From Spodoptera frugiperda (taxonomy: Eukaryota; Arthropoda; Insecta; Lepidoptera; Noctuidae): 64,000 bases of DNA. Location: the NCBI RefSeq assembly GCF_023101765.2, contig NC_064223.1, forward strand, positions 5,270,001-5,334,000, in the 5' to 3' direction. Below the pieces are notes generated by a model that was given only the letters and a program-made list of their open reading frames with translations, did not search any database and was not told the DNA's origin. A program made the position numbers and the translations under genes. Positions 58,001-62,716 of this stretch are shown here, in pieces (position 1 is the first letter of the stretch; each line of letters begins with the position of its first letter).

Positions 58001-58368
58001 CACTCCCTCTCGCCTCATTCAAGGCGGGGAAAGTAATTGCTTGATGTGTGTCTTAAAAACAACACATTCAATGTTAAATCGGACGTAATACATTGAGCAT
58101 TTTATGTCACTCTAAAAGAAGTATCTAAAAAATGCTATACTCGTAATTCTAATCCTATATTAATTTTCCAGCTTGGGGAGTAGCAGTAGCATGGGTGGCG
58201 ATATCATGCTGCAGTGGATACGGAGGGCTGGTGAACTCCGCCCTCTCATACCGAGGACTGCTCCCTCTCAGCAGGCTGACATACTGTGCCTACCTGGTGC
58301 ACCCCACCATCATGATGTACACCTCATTCCTGCTCGACGGACCTTATCATATGCAGAATTCTACTGTG
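24908..58368 (+). CDS. nrf-6-like: NRF-6-like multipass membrane acyltransferase-3 protein, partial
   Basis: Ten exons (24908-25089, 35953-36152, 39489-39627, 42859-42934, 46281-46389, 48131-48286, 52772-53269, 53682-53851, 56244-56420, 58172-58368) join in consistent phase to about 634 codons. The order is an extracellular NRF domain with paired Cys (NACRDLQ, GECVPASCD), a first membrane helix (SVLTIVLILMLFASLFEGY), a charged cytoplasmic loop, then the acyltransferase-3 domain with FSILSNGR, HGMRFMSVIWVIMVH (its Arg/His pair is typical of this fold), RLTPAYGF, WWRNLLYINN, PWSRIGPYLVG, GYGGLVN and LSRLTYCAYLVHP. In C. elegans NRF-6 family proteins affect fluoxetine response and lipid/yolk transport; the insect role is largely unknown. 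The signal-peptide exon(s) upstream and the last exon(s) after 58368 are missing. Family assignment is firm; exact exon-3 splicing is not. Confidence 0.93.
25103..25245 (+). repeat. SINE 3' portion, + copy
   Basis: Matches the 3' half of the full SINE at 61947-62225 (ATATGGGACTTG..., CATAATGTGCACCTCTGCCT, GGGGATTAAAGGCGTGAGG) and ends in ATGTATGTATG. It starts about 14 bases after the exon donor. Confidence 0.6.
25631..27769. mobile_element. 2.1-kb TIR element with ATTATCAGCAC subterminal repeats
   Basis: Left end GGGTAAAGTACCCAATTATC; reverse complement of the right end GGGGCAACTACCCAATTGCT. TA flanks each side. The motif ATTATCAGCAC (or its complement GTGCTGATAAT) recurs near both ends at about 25645, 25877, 27187, 27332 and 27728, with variants at 27162 and 27367. 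No transposase ORF; longest open frames are below 70 codons. A non-autonomous DNA transposon of undetermined superfamily. Confidence 0.7.
26366..26505. repeat. Inverted repeats inside the 2.1-kb element
   Basis: AACTGCATCAATAACTTTGT near 26368 is the complement of ACAAAGTTATTGATGCAGTT near 26475, with a second nested pair (TTTGTAATCC / GGATTACAAA) between 26380 and 26412 and a related unit at about 26440. The transcript could fold as a hairpin. Confidence 0.7.
28028..28195 (+). repeat. R1-like LINE tail (family A), + copy
   Basis: CCGGAGCTGCGGACAACG through GGGGTGGTTTTTTAGTCAG to an A-run at 28189-28197. The poly(A) end confirms retroposition on the plus strand. Confidence 0.65.
28196..29311. 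other. Intron 1 of NRF-6-like gene: mostly unassigned
   Basis: A degenerate SINE 3' piece at about 28205-28290 (TATATGGGTCTCA, CACCTGCACCTCT). The rest, including a GTCGTGT-rich stretch at 28545-28610, has no recognised feature. Confidence 0.35.
29312..29525 (+). repeat. Interspersed repeat family B, + copy, 5'-truncated
   Basis: From AAAACAATGCTTGCGTTGTG through CCTAACCCCTAAAAGGCCG to the TATACCATAAAAA end. Confidence 0.65.
29747..30061. mobile_element. GTGCTATGC-rich MITE, copy 2 (complete)
   Basis: Best preserved copy. Left end AAGGGTGCTTTTCCACCTGA; the right end is the complementary CTGCTGGAAAGGTACCCTTA, giving TIRs of 30 or more bases. A TA flanks each side if the element begins AGGGTGC. 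No ORF of its own. Confidence 0.7.
30288..30456 (-). repeat. tRNA-derived SINE (family C), - copy
   Basis: On the minus strand a tRNA-like head (GACGCAGTGGCTGGACAATC, and a B-box-like GGTTTGATTCTC) is followed by the body ending GTAAACGCACCCACGGCACA. Same family as 41515-41692. Confidence 0.65.
30457..30790. other. Intron sequence, unassigned
   Basis: No gene or repeat recognised. Confidence 0.4.
30791..31763. repeat. 1-kb direct repeat, copy 1
   Basis: Begins CCGTAGGTAGTAATGAAG and ends near GACAAATAAACTTCTAA. It is colinear with 32681-33688 apart from small indels. It contains an old SINE (family C, minus strand, about 31543-31722) and a CCGGCCAATCA/TTGGTTGGTTCATT block that recurs at about 45165-45210 and 49195-49250. 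Confidence 0.8.
31764..32680 (+). pseudogene. LINE reverse transcriptase fragment between the direct repeats
   Basis: An open fragment of about 305 codons from a Jockey/CR1-like RT: SLDISKAFDRVWH, INAGVPQGSVLSATLFLLHI, the catalytic YADDSTVV, then the thumb region ending IERRAKKLINDD and CAGELHNLIPPS. It lacks the fingers and endonuclease at the N-terminus and the usual C-terminal tail. Its edges coincide with the edges of the flanking 1-kb repeats, and no poly(A) tail is present. The open frame suggests a recent origin. It is a different family from the LINE at 15875-20767. Confidence 0.85.
32681..33688. repeat. 1-kb direct repeat, copy 2
   Basis: Colinear with 30791-31763; differences include an extra segment at about 32824-32848 and about 25 bases (TCATTAACTGTGTAGCAC) near 33647. 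Contains the matching old SINE copy at about 33445-33632. Confidence 0.8.
33689..34047. other. Intron sequence, unassigned
   Basis: No gene or repeat recognised. Confidence 0.4.
34048..34195 (-). repeat. R1-like LINE tail (family A), - copy
   Basis: Minus-strand copy: GGGGGGAAAATCATCCAATG, ACTGACTAAAAACCACCCCG, GAGCCGGAGCCC and GTAGTCCACAG in order. Confidence 0.65.
34196..35020. other. Intron sequence, unassigned
   Basis: No gene or repeat recognised; a short GACTGGTGACTGGTGAC direct repeat occurs at about 34744. Confidence 0.4.
35021..35120. mobile_element. GTGCTATGC-rich MITE, copy 3 (truncated)
   Basis: Left end AGGGTGCTTTTCTACGAGAA and about 100 bases of the interior; the right half is missing. 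Confidence 0.6.
35121..35952 (+). other. Intron sequence with a retroposon tail
   Basis: 35765-35850 contains a CTCGCCTAGTGGTAAGCGAT and GCCTACGATGGAGCACG segment shared with 3620-3700, probably a LINE 3' tail. The rest is unassigned. It ends with the acceptor TCTCTTCAACAG. Confidence 0.45.
35953..36152 (+). CDS. NRF-6-like, end of NRF domain
   Basis: Phase-0 start after TTCAACAG. It encodes LVGECVPASCDI, whose Cys pair is characteristic of the NRF domain, then an Ala-rich helix and VRPVPGDYDLF. It ends TACTTGG|GTAAGC with two bases of a Gly codon. Confidence 0.93.
36222..36335 (+). repeat. Interspersed repeat family B, + fragment
   Basis: AAAGGCTGGCAACGCACCTG, GTCCATGGGCGGCGC and ATCAGGTGATTCGTC, then an A-rich end. 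Confidence 0.6.
36358..36418 (+). repeat. R1-like LINE tail (family A), terminal fragment
   Basis: Only the last part is present: CCCAAGGCGGGAAAAGTCAT, TGGATGATTTTCTCCC and a short A-run. Confidence 0.5.
36419..36721. other. Intron sequence, unassigned
   Basis: Only a short (GTAC)n run at about 36592-36606 is noted. Confidence 0.4.
36722..37093. mobile_element. GTGCTATGC-rich MITE, copy 4 (expanded)
   Basis: Same ends as copy 2 but about 60 bases longer, owing to added GCTATGGATGCATGCTAT-type repeats at about 36858-36925. Confidence 0.65.
37483..37600 (-). repeat. Interspersed repeat family B, - fragment
   Basis: GATCACCTGATGGTAAGCAA and the CGTCCATGGACACCCG block, minus strand, degenerate beyond. 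Confidence 0.6.
37640..37775 (+). repeat. R1-like LINE tail (family A), + copy
   Basis: CCTGCGGACTACCGGGGCTC, GGGTGATTTTTAGTCAGTAA and GACGGGAGAAGTCATTGG. It follows closely after the family B fragment. Confidence 0.6.
37776..38879. other. Intron sequence, unassigned
   Basis: No exon recognised. A 73-codon minus-strand open frame (38636-38857) lies next to the retroposon tail that follows and is probably part of that repeat. Confidence 0.4.
38880..39018 (+). repeat. Retroposon 3' tail with poly(A)
   Basis: CCAACGGCATTATGTCCGCC followed by TTGTGCATAAAGCGTTTTAA and a 15-base A-run; retroposed on the plus strand. The 5' extent is unknown. Confidence 0.5.
39489..39627 (+). CDS. NRF-6-like, first membrane helix exon
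   Basis: After TTATTCCAG; one base completes the Gly codon. It encodes the membrane helix SVLTIVLILMLFASLFEGY and a basic/acidic stretch ERKYRLAREIRDLELAHD. The 3' end given is the only one near here that keeps phase with the next detected exon, but its donor (CCT|GTTGGT) is weak; TTG|GTACTT four bases later looks better and breaks the frame. Confidence 0.8.
39594..40035. repeat. Local repeat of the exon 3 end and splice donor
   Basis: The exon's last about 35 bases plus about 28 intron bases (39594-39656) recur at 39704-39763, and the CCCACCATAAGCAACCTGTT part again at 39845-39890. A second shared unit, CAAGGCAGTAAATATAT, occurs at 39791 and 39974. The copies are almost identical, so the expansion is recent. 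Confidence 0.85.
40036..41265. other. Intron 3 sequence, mostly unassigned
   Basis: 40036-40090 is a remnant of SINE family C (TTCTCTTGTGTCGTGGGGAC). The rest is unassigned. Confidence 0.4.
41266..41476. repeat. Interspersed repeat with ACTAGC start and ATATAATAGATA end
   Basis: TACTAGCAAACCCGGCGAAC through TGGAGTTATAGCGTCAGGAA to TATATAATAGATATATTATA. This type of short repeat, found across insects, is recognised by its start and end motifs only. Confidence 0.45.
41515..41692 (-). repeat. tRNA-derived SINE (family C), - copy
   Basis: On the minus strand the head GGCGCTTTAGCTGGGCAGAC and B box GGTTCGATTGCC mark a tRNA promoter; the body ends GTAAACGCACCCACGATACA. Confidence 0.7.
42035..42235. 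mobile_element. Palindromic MITE copy 2 (uninterrupted hairpin)
   Basis: Arms at about 42069-42121 and 42162-42214 are complementary over about 51 bases with one mismatch (TGTTATCGGCTTACTCACGT versus TGTTGTCGGC...), separated by a 40-base loop. Flanks include CTTTCGTGAGATATACTAAA. The same element occurs at 1371-1602. Confidence 0.75.
42236..42858 (+). other. Intron sequence, unassigned
   Basis: No repeat or gene recognised; ends at the acceptor ATATTTGCAG (42849-42858). Confidence 0.4.
42859..42934 (+). CDS. NRF-6-like, cytoplasmic loop exon
   Basis: 76 bases, phase 0 to 1, between ATTTGCAG and CTGCG|GTGAGT. It encodes a polar loop ANNNVADGKPVATDNGDRD followed by a basic stretch. Low conservation is expected here; it is assigned because both splice sites and phases fit and the composition suits the loop between helix 1 and the acyltransferase domain. 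Confidence 0.75.
42935..43590. other. Intron sequence with a SINE-like remnant
   Basis: 43325-43400 on the minus strand resembles a tRNA-derived SINE head (GATTGGTTGCTATACAAC, TTTTGATTCCCGGATCGG). The rest is unassigned. Confidence 0.35.
43599..43919. mobile_element. hAT-like MITE, 321 bp, second copy
   Basis: Flanked by TATTAGAC (43591-43598) and TCTTAGAC (43920-43927), an 8-bp target duplication with one difference. Ends TAGGGATTCTCAATC and GGTTCGGAACCACTG. Same family as 7576-7914, opposite orientation. Confidence 0.7.
43928..45390. other. Intron sequence, mostly unassigned
   Basis: 45160-45245 contains the CGGCCGGCTCAAATAAGCC / GAACGCTCTCGTTTCGATT block that is also found, inverted, near 49185-49280 and in the 1-kb direct repeats: an old shared MITE remnant. 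No gene is seen. Confidence 0.35.
45391..45843. mobile_element. 453-bp TIR element with GGGCGCGTACACAT ends
   Basis: Left end GGGCGCGTACACATAGAACG; reverse complement of the right end GGCGCGTACACATGGAGTGT. The 88-codon open frame inside (45610-45876) runs past the right end and has no recognised domain, so it is probably chance. Superfamily undetermined; no clear target duplication. Confidence 0.5.
45844..46280 (+). other. Intron sequence, unassigned
   Basis: Nothing recognised; ends at the acceptor CTATATTCAG. Confidence 0.4.
46281..46389 (+). CDS. NRF-6-like, start of acyltransferase-3 domain
   Basis: Two bases complete a Gly codon, then LWAEVLLSFSILSNGRTILS, a hallmark of the insect NRF-6 family at the start of the acyltransferase domain, and CLHGMR. 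It ends GGAATGAG|GTACGT with two bases of an Arg codon. Confidence 0.93.
46640..46885 (+). pseudogene. LINE RT C-terminal fragment with TATG-type tail
   Basis: Reads in one frame as GRGRPRRTYSDQISDILKKG ... MKRLMTVDEAKEACKNRSNW, the C-terminal signature of a non-LTR RT family common in moths, and ends GGCGTGAGGTTATGTATGTA. The longest of three copies (23830-23968, 63803-63945). Confidence 0.7.
46886..47274. other. Intron sequence, unassigned
   Basis: Nothing recognised. Confidence 0.4.
47275..47585 (-). repeat. Interspersed repeat family B, - copy
   Basis: Near full-length: GGAATAAGCCGGTAAACGAG, TCGACGCCGCCCATGGACAC, TTGCCGGCCTTTTGGCGGTT, TGTTTCACGTCGGTTTTCTG and GACCCATTCGTGCTGAAG. Confidence 0.7.
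47586..48130 (+). other. Intron sequence, unassigned
   Basis: Nothing recognised before the T-rich tract and acceptor TTTTTTTTTCCCTTCACAG. Confidence 0.45.
48131..48286 (+). CDS. NRF-6-like, acyltransferase helix with Arg/His motif
   Basis: Completes HGMRFMSVIWVIMVH, the membrane helix that carries the conserved Arg and His of acyltransferase-3 proteins, then TYLTIFYVADNK and an extracellular loop with one Cys (NASYCVDTFFVI). Ends TATCAG|GTATGG. Confidence 0.94.
48550..49158 (-). mobile_element. 5'-truncated R1-like LINE with 16-bp target duplication
   Basis: Perfect AGAGACCAGTACCCTT at 48534-48549 and 49159-49174. On the minus strand the insert starts inside the C-terminal coding end of an R1-clade protein (DTVEHTVAVCPAWAEHRQVL, VRSERDWDAVSSFCEAVM), continues through a GC-rich 3' UTR, and ends GGATGATTTTCCCCCTC plus a poly(A) of about 20. 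The short family A repeats elsewhere correspond to the last 130-150 bases of this 3' UTR. Confidence 0.88.
49175..49943. other. Intron sequence, mostly unassigned
   Basis: 49185-49290 is the inverted relative of 45160-45245 (MITE remnant). 49625-49720 shares the CTCACGATAGTTATTATAAA motif with the 1-kb repeats and 52010-52050. Nothing else is recognised. Confidence 0.4.
49944..49988 (-). repeat. Interspersed repeat family B, terminal fragment
   Basis: TAAGCCGGTAGACGAGCAGA and GATCACCTGATG only. Confidence 0.55.
50165..50550 (-). pseudogene. Decayed transposon-associated protein (FHQD / ADYCW type)
   Basis: On the minus strand three overlapping frames give, in order, SAWESFMKVTQNF, GCNMSLKIHFLHSN, FPENL, DEHGERFHQD and MLADYCWILQRNIPEA. 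These are recognisable from a protein that occurs in many near-identical copies in arthropod genomes and is probably carried by a transposon (recollection of the family, function unknown). Frameshifts near 50480 and 50350 and a TAG near 50283 break it. Only this tail is seen. Confidence 0.6.
50650..52265. repeat. Diverged local tandem duplication, two units of about 0.8 kb
   Basis: 50655-50895 pairs with 51432-51665 (TACCTCCATTTTATACCTTTTT, ATTAAAACGGGTTC, CTTGTAAAATGGAAA). 51025-51110 pairs with 51770-51860 (TAGAAATCGCAAAATC, TTGGTTTTGGTTGGGTTGAA). 51228-51405 pairs nearly identically with 52083-52262 (AACAAATTGATCGGTAACAA). The second unit has a MITE-like insert at about 51890-52075. Confidence 0.8.
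52266..52771 (+). other. Intron sequence, unassigned
   Basis: Nothing recognised; ends at the acceptor ATTTGTTACAG. Confidence 0.4.
52772..53269 (+). CDS. NRF-6-like, largest acyltransferase exon
   Basis: 166 codons: a membrane helix (SGILVTILFL), a long polar loop rich in Lys/Asp/Ser unlike the short loop usual here, then YRIVRLTPAYGFVIGLNEIA, CDKFWWRNLLYINNLYPQ, MCMVWSWYMANDTQFYVV and a hydrophobic helix. These are the core signatures of the NRF-6/acyltransferase-3 family. Ends TCTGTCAA|GTAAGT. Confidence 0.95.
53682..53851 (+). CDS. NRF-6-like, acyltransferase exon
   Basis: After a short 412-base intron. A membrane helix (FAMVSLGLLMVSSWATTIYI) then FDPLYDKPWSRIGPYLVG, a family signature. 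Ends TTAGTCG|GTAAGT, leaving one base. Confidence 0.95.
53852..56055. other. Intron 8 sequence, mostly unassigned
   Basis: A CpG-rich patch at about 54945-55010 (CCGACCGCGGCGCGCTGAGC) lacks a repeat match in this window and is unexplained. No gene recognised. Confidence 0.4.
56056..56190 (+). repeat. R1-like LINE tail (family A), + copy
   Basis: GACCCGGAGCTGCGGACTAC through GGTGGATTTTAGTCAGTAAG to an A-run at about 56184, ending only about 55 bases before the exon 9 splice acceptor. Confidence 0.65.
56244..56420 (+). CDS. NRF-6-like, acyltransferase exon
   Basis: Completes the Gly codon and encodes GMIVGWYLHKTKCQ, a helix WVVAVGWPVALAIIGSLIF and VDGYFEVWPTAFY. Acceptor GATTTGTTCCAG, donor CATACTG|GTGAGC. 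Strongly GC-rich against its surroundings. Confidence 0.94.
56421..57924. other. Intron 9 sequence, unassigned
   Basis: Short (TACGC)-like inverted motifs around 57150-57185 only. No exon recognised. Confidence 0.4.
57925..58050 (+). repeat. R1-like LINE tail (family A), + copy
   Basis: CCTAGCGGGTTATCAGGGCT, TTTTTAATCAGTAAGAGTCT and CAAGGCGGGGAAAGTAATTG; 5' part lost. Confidence 0.6.
58172..58368 (+). CDS. NRF-6-like, last detected exon
   Basis: Two bases complete an Ala codon, then WGVAVAWVAISCCSGYGGLV, LSYRGLLPLSRLTYCAYLVH and PTIMMYTSFLLDGPY: the penultimate and last-but-one helices of the family. Ends ACTGTG|GTGAGT in phase 0. One more exon with the final helix and C-terminus is expected and was not found before 64000. 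Confidence 0.95.
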
Positions 58369-58385
58369 GTGAGTTAATATTGATT

Positions 58386-58680
58386 TTTATGGTATAAGCC
58401 GGTAAACCAGCAGACGGATCACCTGATGGTAAGCAATCGTCGCCGCCCATGGACATCCGAAACACCAGAGGCGTTGCAAGTGCGTTGCCGGCCTTTTGGG
58501 TGTTAGGAATTTAAGGGTTTTTGGGGAATCAGTTATTTGGATGGGGGTGTAATTGTGCCTTCAGGAACCTCACTCACACAGCGCAATCTTTGTTTCTCGT
58601 CAGTTTTCTGTGAGACCGTTGACTCGGTCCATTCGTGCTGAAGTATGGCTCACCCACACTTAAACATACACACTTACCCG
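58386..58680 (-). repeat. Interspersed repeat family B, - copy
   Basis: Starts about 17 bases after the exon donor with the complement of the A-rich end (TTTTTATGGTATAAGCCGGT). Continues through GTCGCCGCCCATGGACATCC and GTTGCCGGCCTTTTGGGTGT to CCATTCGTGCTGAAGTATGG. Confidence 0.7.
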
Positions 58681-59887
58681 ATGATCGAATAATCTAATAA
58701 TGCTTTGTCTGATCCAGAAATCTCAATTCTTGGTTAGGTTCCTTCTTTTGTTTTTTTATTCATACGATAGTTAGAAATATTCTTTTATCTTAGTTTATTT
58801 AAGGCTTGACGTAAAAATGTAGAGATATCCTTCGTTACTAGAACTTGAATATAAAATATGCTACATTTACTGACTATAAAACATTATTATGTACAAAAAT
58901 ATTCATACGTCCATACCTCACCTGCAGACAACATAAATCTGCCTAAATAATTCAGTGAAATAGTCTATCCTTATAGCAGTAGATAAACACATACTAAAGT
59001 TTGATACCTGCCCGCTGCCAAAGGGTGGAAGGGTGACTCATTAACCGCACCCAGAATTCACCCTTTTTACCAAATATGGGCGTTAATTTATTACCGTTGA
59101 CATAACTAAATAATGTCCCTGTTATTTATCGTCCCACTTCATTTGAAAAACCCGATATGTTTATTTCATTTGGCTTAAGTTGCTAGCTTTCAATTTGTAA
59201 CTTTGTAGGTTGTGCTGAAAACACAATTGGCTGGATATCGTCTGTAGTTCTCGTTTTGTATTGAATTTTATTGACAAACAACTGGAAGGAACTCGAGTCG
59301 TTTTCTTAGTAGGTTATAGTTTTTGTGGTTCTGTCGGTTTGTGGGGCAATAATAGAATAAACAGCAAATCTTATGTTATTAGTATTTATGTTTTTCACCT
59401 GAAGATTTCCTTAGATACTTAGGATTAACAGGATTTTAAAGACTAGTATTATAGTATTTTACATGAACTGATATTCGCTCCATAGGCCGTGAAAATTGAT
59501 CTGAACATCCAAAAAAATCTTATTTCTAGCTTTGCATAAAGACTATTTATTTTAGACGTCTATATGACCACCCTGACGTATATTTACAATGCAAGTCTAG
59601 ATATCCAACAAACACGGAGTAAATACTAAAAACGCAACCTAATTTCATCTATCTACGAGATTTGGAAACTAGTGCAAATCCGTTTCATTTATTTAATGTC
59701 TTCAAACAAACAAACAAACAGACGACAGTTTATATAATCACAGGGTTCGTGAAGGAATTCGGGGTTCTCAGATTAAATTGCAACTGAGTCTTATTGCTAA
59801 CATAAATCTCTCGTTTGGGTGACGATTACTACTACAATGTAAAAAGGAAAACTATAAGAGGGAAAACATTTCATTAAGGTCGCTTTT
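58681..59887. other. Intron or downstream sequence, unassigned
   Basis: A (CAAA)n run at 59706-59720 only. The final NRF-6-like exon is not seen here. Confidence 0.4.
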
Positions 59888-60158
59888 TGCCACAAAAAGT
59901 GTGGAAGAGCCATGCTTCGGCACGAATGGGCCCGCTCGACCGGAGTGATACCACGGCCTCACCGAAAACCGACGTGAAACAACGTTTGCGTTGTGTGAGT
60001 GAGGTTACTGGAGGCCCGATTCCCCTTTCCCAATCTTCCCAATCCCCCTCAATAACCCTTAAATTCCAAACAACGCACTTGTAACGCCTCTGGTGTTTCA
60101 AGTGTCCATGGGCGGCGGCGATTGCTTACCATCAGGTGTTACGTGTTCCATAAAAAAA
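59888..60158 (+). repeat. Interspersed repeat family B, + copy
   Basis: GTGTGGAAGAGCCATGCTTC, GAAAACCGACGTGAAACAAC, GTCCATGGGCGGCGGCGATT and a poly(A) end at 60149-60158; lacks the AAAAGGCCGG block. Confidence 0.7.
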
Positions 60159-61309
60159 AAACAAAATGTGCCATAAAGAACGCTGCAATACACTTCCGAA
60201 GTCACTTCGAAGGCACAGATTTATGCCACGTTTTCAACGTCCATTCAAAACGTTGACACTTGAAAAGGCCCTTGAATTGAGTAAAAAACTTGGCATCCCC
60301 TGTAGAGTAGAACATTCTTTCACGACTGGGGCCTGACAGGTGGGTCTAACTGTCTAGAACTAGAAGCAATTCTATTATAAAGGTAGGTCATATTTTGAAG
60401 CTAGAGATTTTTAAACTGTTTTTCTTTCGTTTACTGTGGGTTTGGTTGGTTGTTTGAAAGCTGTAATATCCGAAACTACTGCTTTTGAATTGATGTATGA
60501 TTGATTTGATGCAGTGAAGTGATAATGATGATTGGATGCATTAAAAAGATTTGATTTGAAAAAAATCTGTTCGTGTTGGATGATTCTTTTATAGTGCAAA
60601 GCTATACGCTATAAAACATCACGCTACCATCAAAAACAGCCGAGCAGCGGTTAAAACTAAACACGTATACCTAGTACCATTGTTCTAAAATCTGGAAAAA
60701 AGTATTCTATTATTATGGAATATTTTTCAGCTTTGTGCTATTACTGAGTAGAATTCTCTGACACTCATTAGAGCGCTGAAACAGCAGAACAGCTACTTAC
60801 TGAGTTGTTAACAAGTCGTTGGTCACCTGATGCTGCTAATTGAAACCAGTGAACGTTTCCATCGGGAACCTTAGACGCTAGACTAAGTTCTAAGAGTCGG
60901 TTTACTTTTGTTGCTTTTGTTAAGTTATTGTAGTGTATTTTACACAAGTGTTGTAGACATAATAAAACTATTTTCTTTGGCAGTGTTAAAAGTCTACTGC
61001 TATACCGAGTTGATTTCCTTCTTCAATACTATTTATTGAATTCATAACTGAGAAACCAAATCTGAAACTTAAACTAGTCGAACAAATGGCAACTATTATA
61101 GTTCATCATCCACAGCCTATAAGTGGCCACTGCTAACTAAAGGCCTCTTCTCGCATGGAGAAGGCTTTTGGGCATCAATCACCTCACTTGCTCAATGCGG
61201 GTATTTTTCTTCACCTTTAATCAGTGGTGTCTAAATATTCTTAGAAAGTATATATTATACATAACTCGGAAAAATGACATTGGTAATTTGCCGTTAGTAG
61301 GTTTCTAAC
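60159..61309. other. Unassigned sequence
   Basis: No exon, RNA or repeat recognised. Confidence 0.4.
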
Positions 61310-61370
61310 ACGCACCCTAATGTATGAGAAGCGGGCGTCTTAAACCTCCGGGCCACCACGATATAATAGA
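61310..61370 (-). repeat. tRNA-derived SINE head fragment, - strand
   Basis: The minus strand reads ATCGTGGTGGCCCGGAGGTT and GACGCCCGCTTCTC, a SINE head type seen in moths (recollection). No body remains. Confidence 0.4.
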
Positions 61371-61800
61371 TGCTATGAATAAACTGTCATGTTAGCAATA
61401 ATCGTTTTAGGACCTATCTGAAAAATATGTCTAGACCTCACGGTGACCTACCTTTTCAGCGAAAAAGAGGTCGGTGTCGTATTTATGAATATAGGTAAAC
61501 AGCTGCATAAATATCCATAAATAGAATATTAAGGTATCCGTGACAAAAGAAATTTATGCGTAGACTTGTTTACCAATGCTTTGCGACGGAGTAGGCGTTT
61601 GATCCACCTTTAATATTTAATCGATTGGATATTTATACACAGCGGGAGATATTATATTATCTGTGTCGGGTATATTTGAACGTTCCATGTTTGAACGTGT
61701 TTTTGCTGCGAAATTTTCCGTTATACAATGTTTAGGGAGACATTTTATTTGTCCGGAAATGTTAATGTTCTCAAAAGTTCAATAGTGAGATAATACATTA

Positions 61801-62242
61801 GGGTCAATCTCCAAAACGGGTGTGTTCGTGTGATCGCTTTGGTGCTTTTTAGGTATAGATCTCATTGATAATATTGATTTGCAATTAGTATACTTTTGTT
61901 GTTTTCAATGAGATACATATTTACCATAGTAGTTTTGGAGTTTGACACCCTCGTTGGCCGAGTGGTCGTAAATGCGACTGCCGGACAAGGGGTCTCAGGT
62001 TCGATTCCCGGGCCGGGCAAAGTATTACTGAGCATTTTTCGGTTTTTCGAAATTTCTCAGTAGTAGCACGGAGTCTGGAATTGTGTCCAGTATATGGCAA
62101 TAGGCTCACCCATTATTACATGGGACTTATAATACAAATGGTGAAAAGTGGGTGTACATTGTATAGCGGCATTAATGTGCACCTCTGCCTACGCCTTCGG
62201 GGATAAAAGGTGTGACTTTTTTTTTGTTTTGGAGATTGACCC
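61801..62242. mobile_element. Small TIR element split by a nested SINE
   Basis: Exact 17-base inverted ends GGGTCAATCTCCAAAAC (61801-61817) and GTTTTGGAGATTGACCC (62226-62242), flanked on both sides by ATTA (61797-61800, 62243-62246). Without the SINE and its duplication it is about 150 bp. Confidence 0.75.
61947..62225 (+). repeat. Full-length tRNA-derived SINE with target duplication
   Basis: The head ACCCTCGTTGGCCGAGTGGT carries the A box, and GGTTCGATTCCCGGG is the B box of an RNA polymerase III promoter. The body includes CTGAGCATTTTTCGG and GTGCACCTCTGCCTACGC and ends in a T-run. Duplication GTTTTGGAG(T/A)TTGAC at 61932-61946 and 62226-62240, one mismatch. Confidence 0.85.
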
Positions 62243-62246
62243 ATTA

Positions 62247-62716
62247 CATCATTAACTACATAGTCATTGTCACTCAAAAATCAACCCTAATCCCTACACA
62301 TTACCATACAATATCCCTCATCCCACATCATTACTTTTCTACTTAATAACCACATGTAATAAGAAAGCAGTAACAAAGTGTCATTTTACTTAAAATGTTA
62401 TGCAGGGAAGCCATTTTATAACCAGTTTTATTGCAATGGAGATGTAAACACGCATTACTTGCGTCTCCGTTACCCTGATGGTATTATCACCATAAAATGC
62501 TGCTAAAATGATCACAGATATGGCTGCCGAAATTTATAACCTTTCAAACCATAATCCATTAGATTGGGTGTAATGTAATTTTATATGTGAGGACACTTTG
62601 TCCTCATAAGTATATTTAGGCTTACGTAGGTCTTGAGTTCGGTCTTAATGTCTAAATAAATTATCACAGTTTTTAATGTCAAAAATGTAAATACGTATTT
62701 GATTAAAATGGGTAAA
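62247..62716. other. Unassigned sequence
   Basis: No gene or repeat recognised. The last bases before the next element (ATTAAAATGGGTAAAG) may belong to the LINE tail that continues at 63803. Confidence 0.35.

Noticed and set aside
61947..62030. A genuine tRNA gene
   Set aside because: A and B boxes are present, but the fold lacks a proper anticodon arm and acceptor pairing, and the sequence continues into a SINE body with target duplication.
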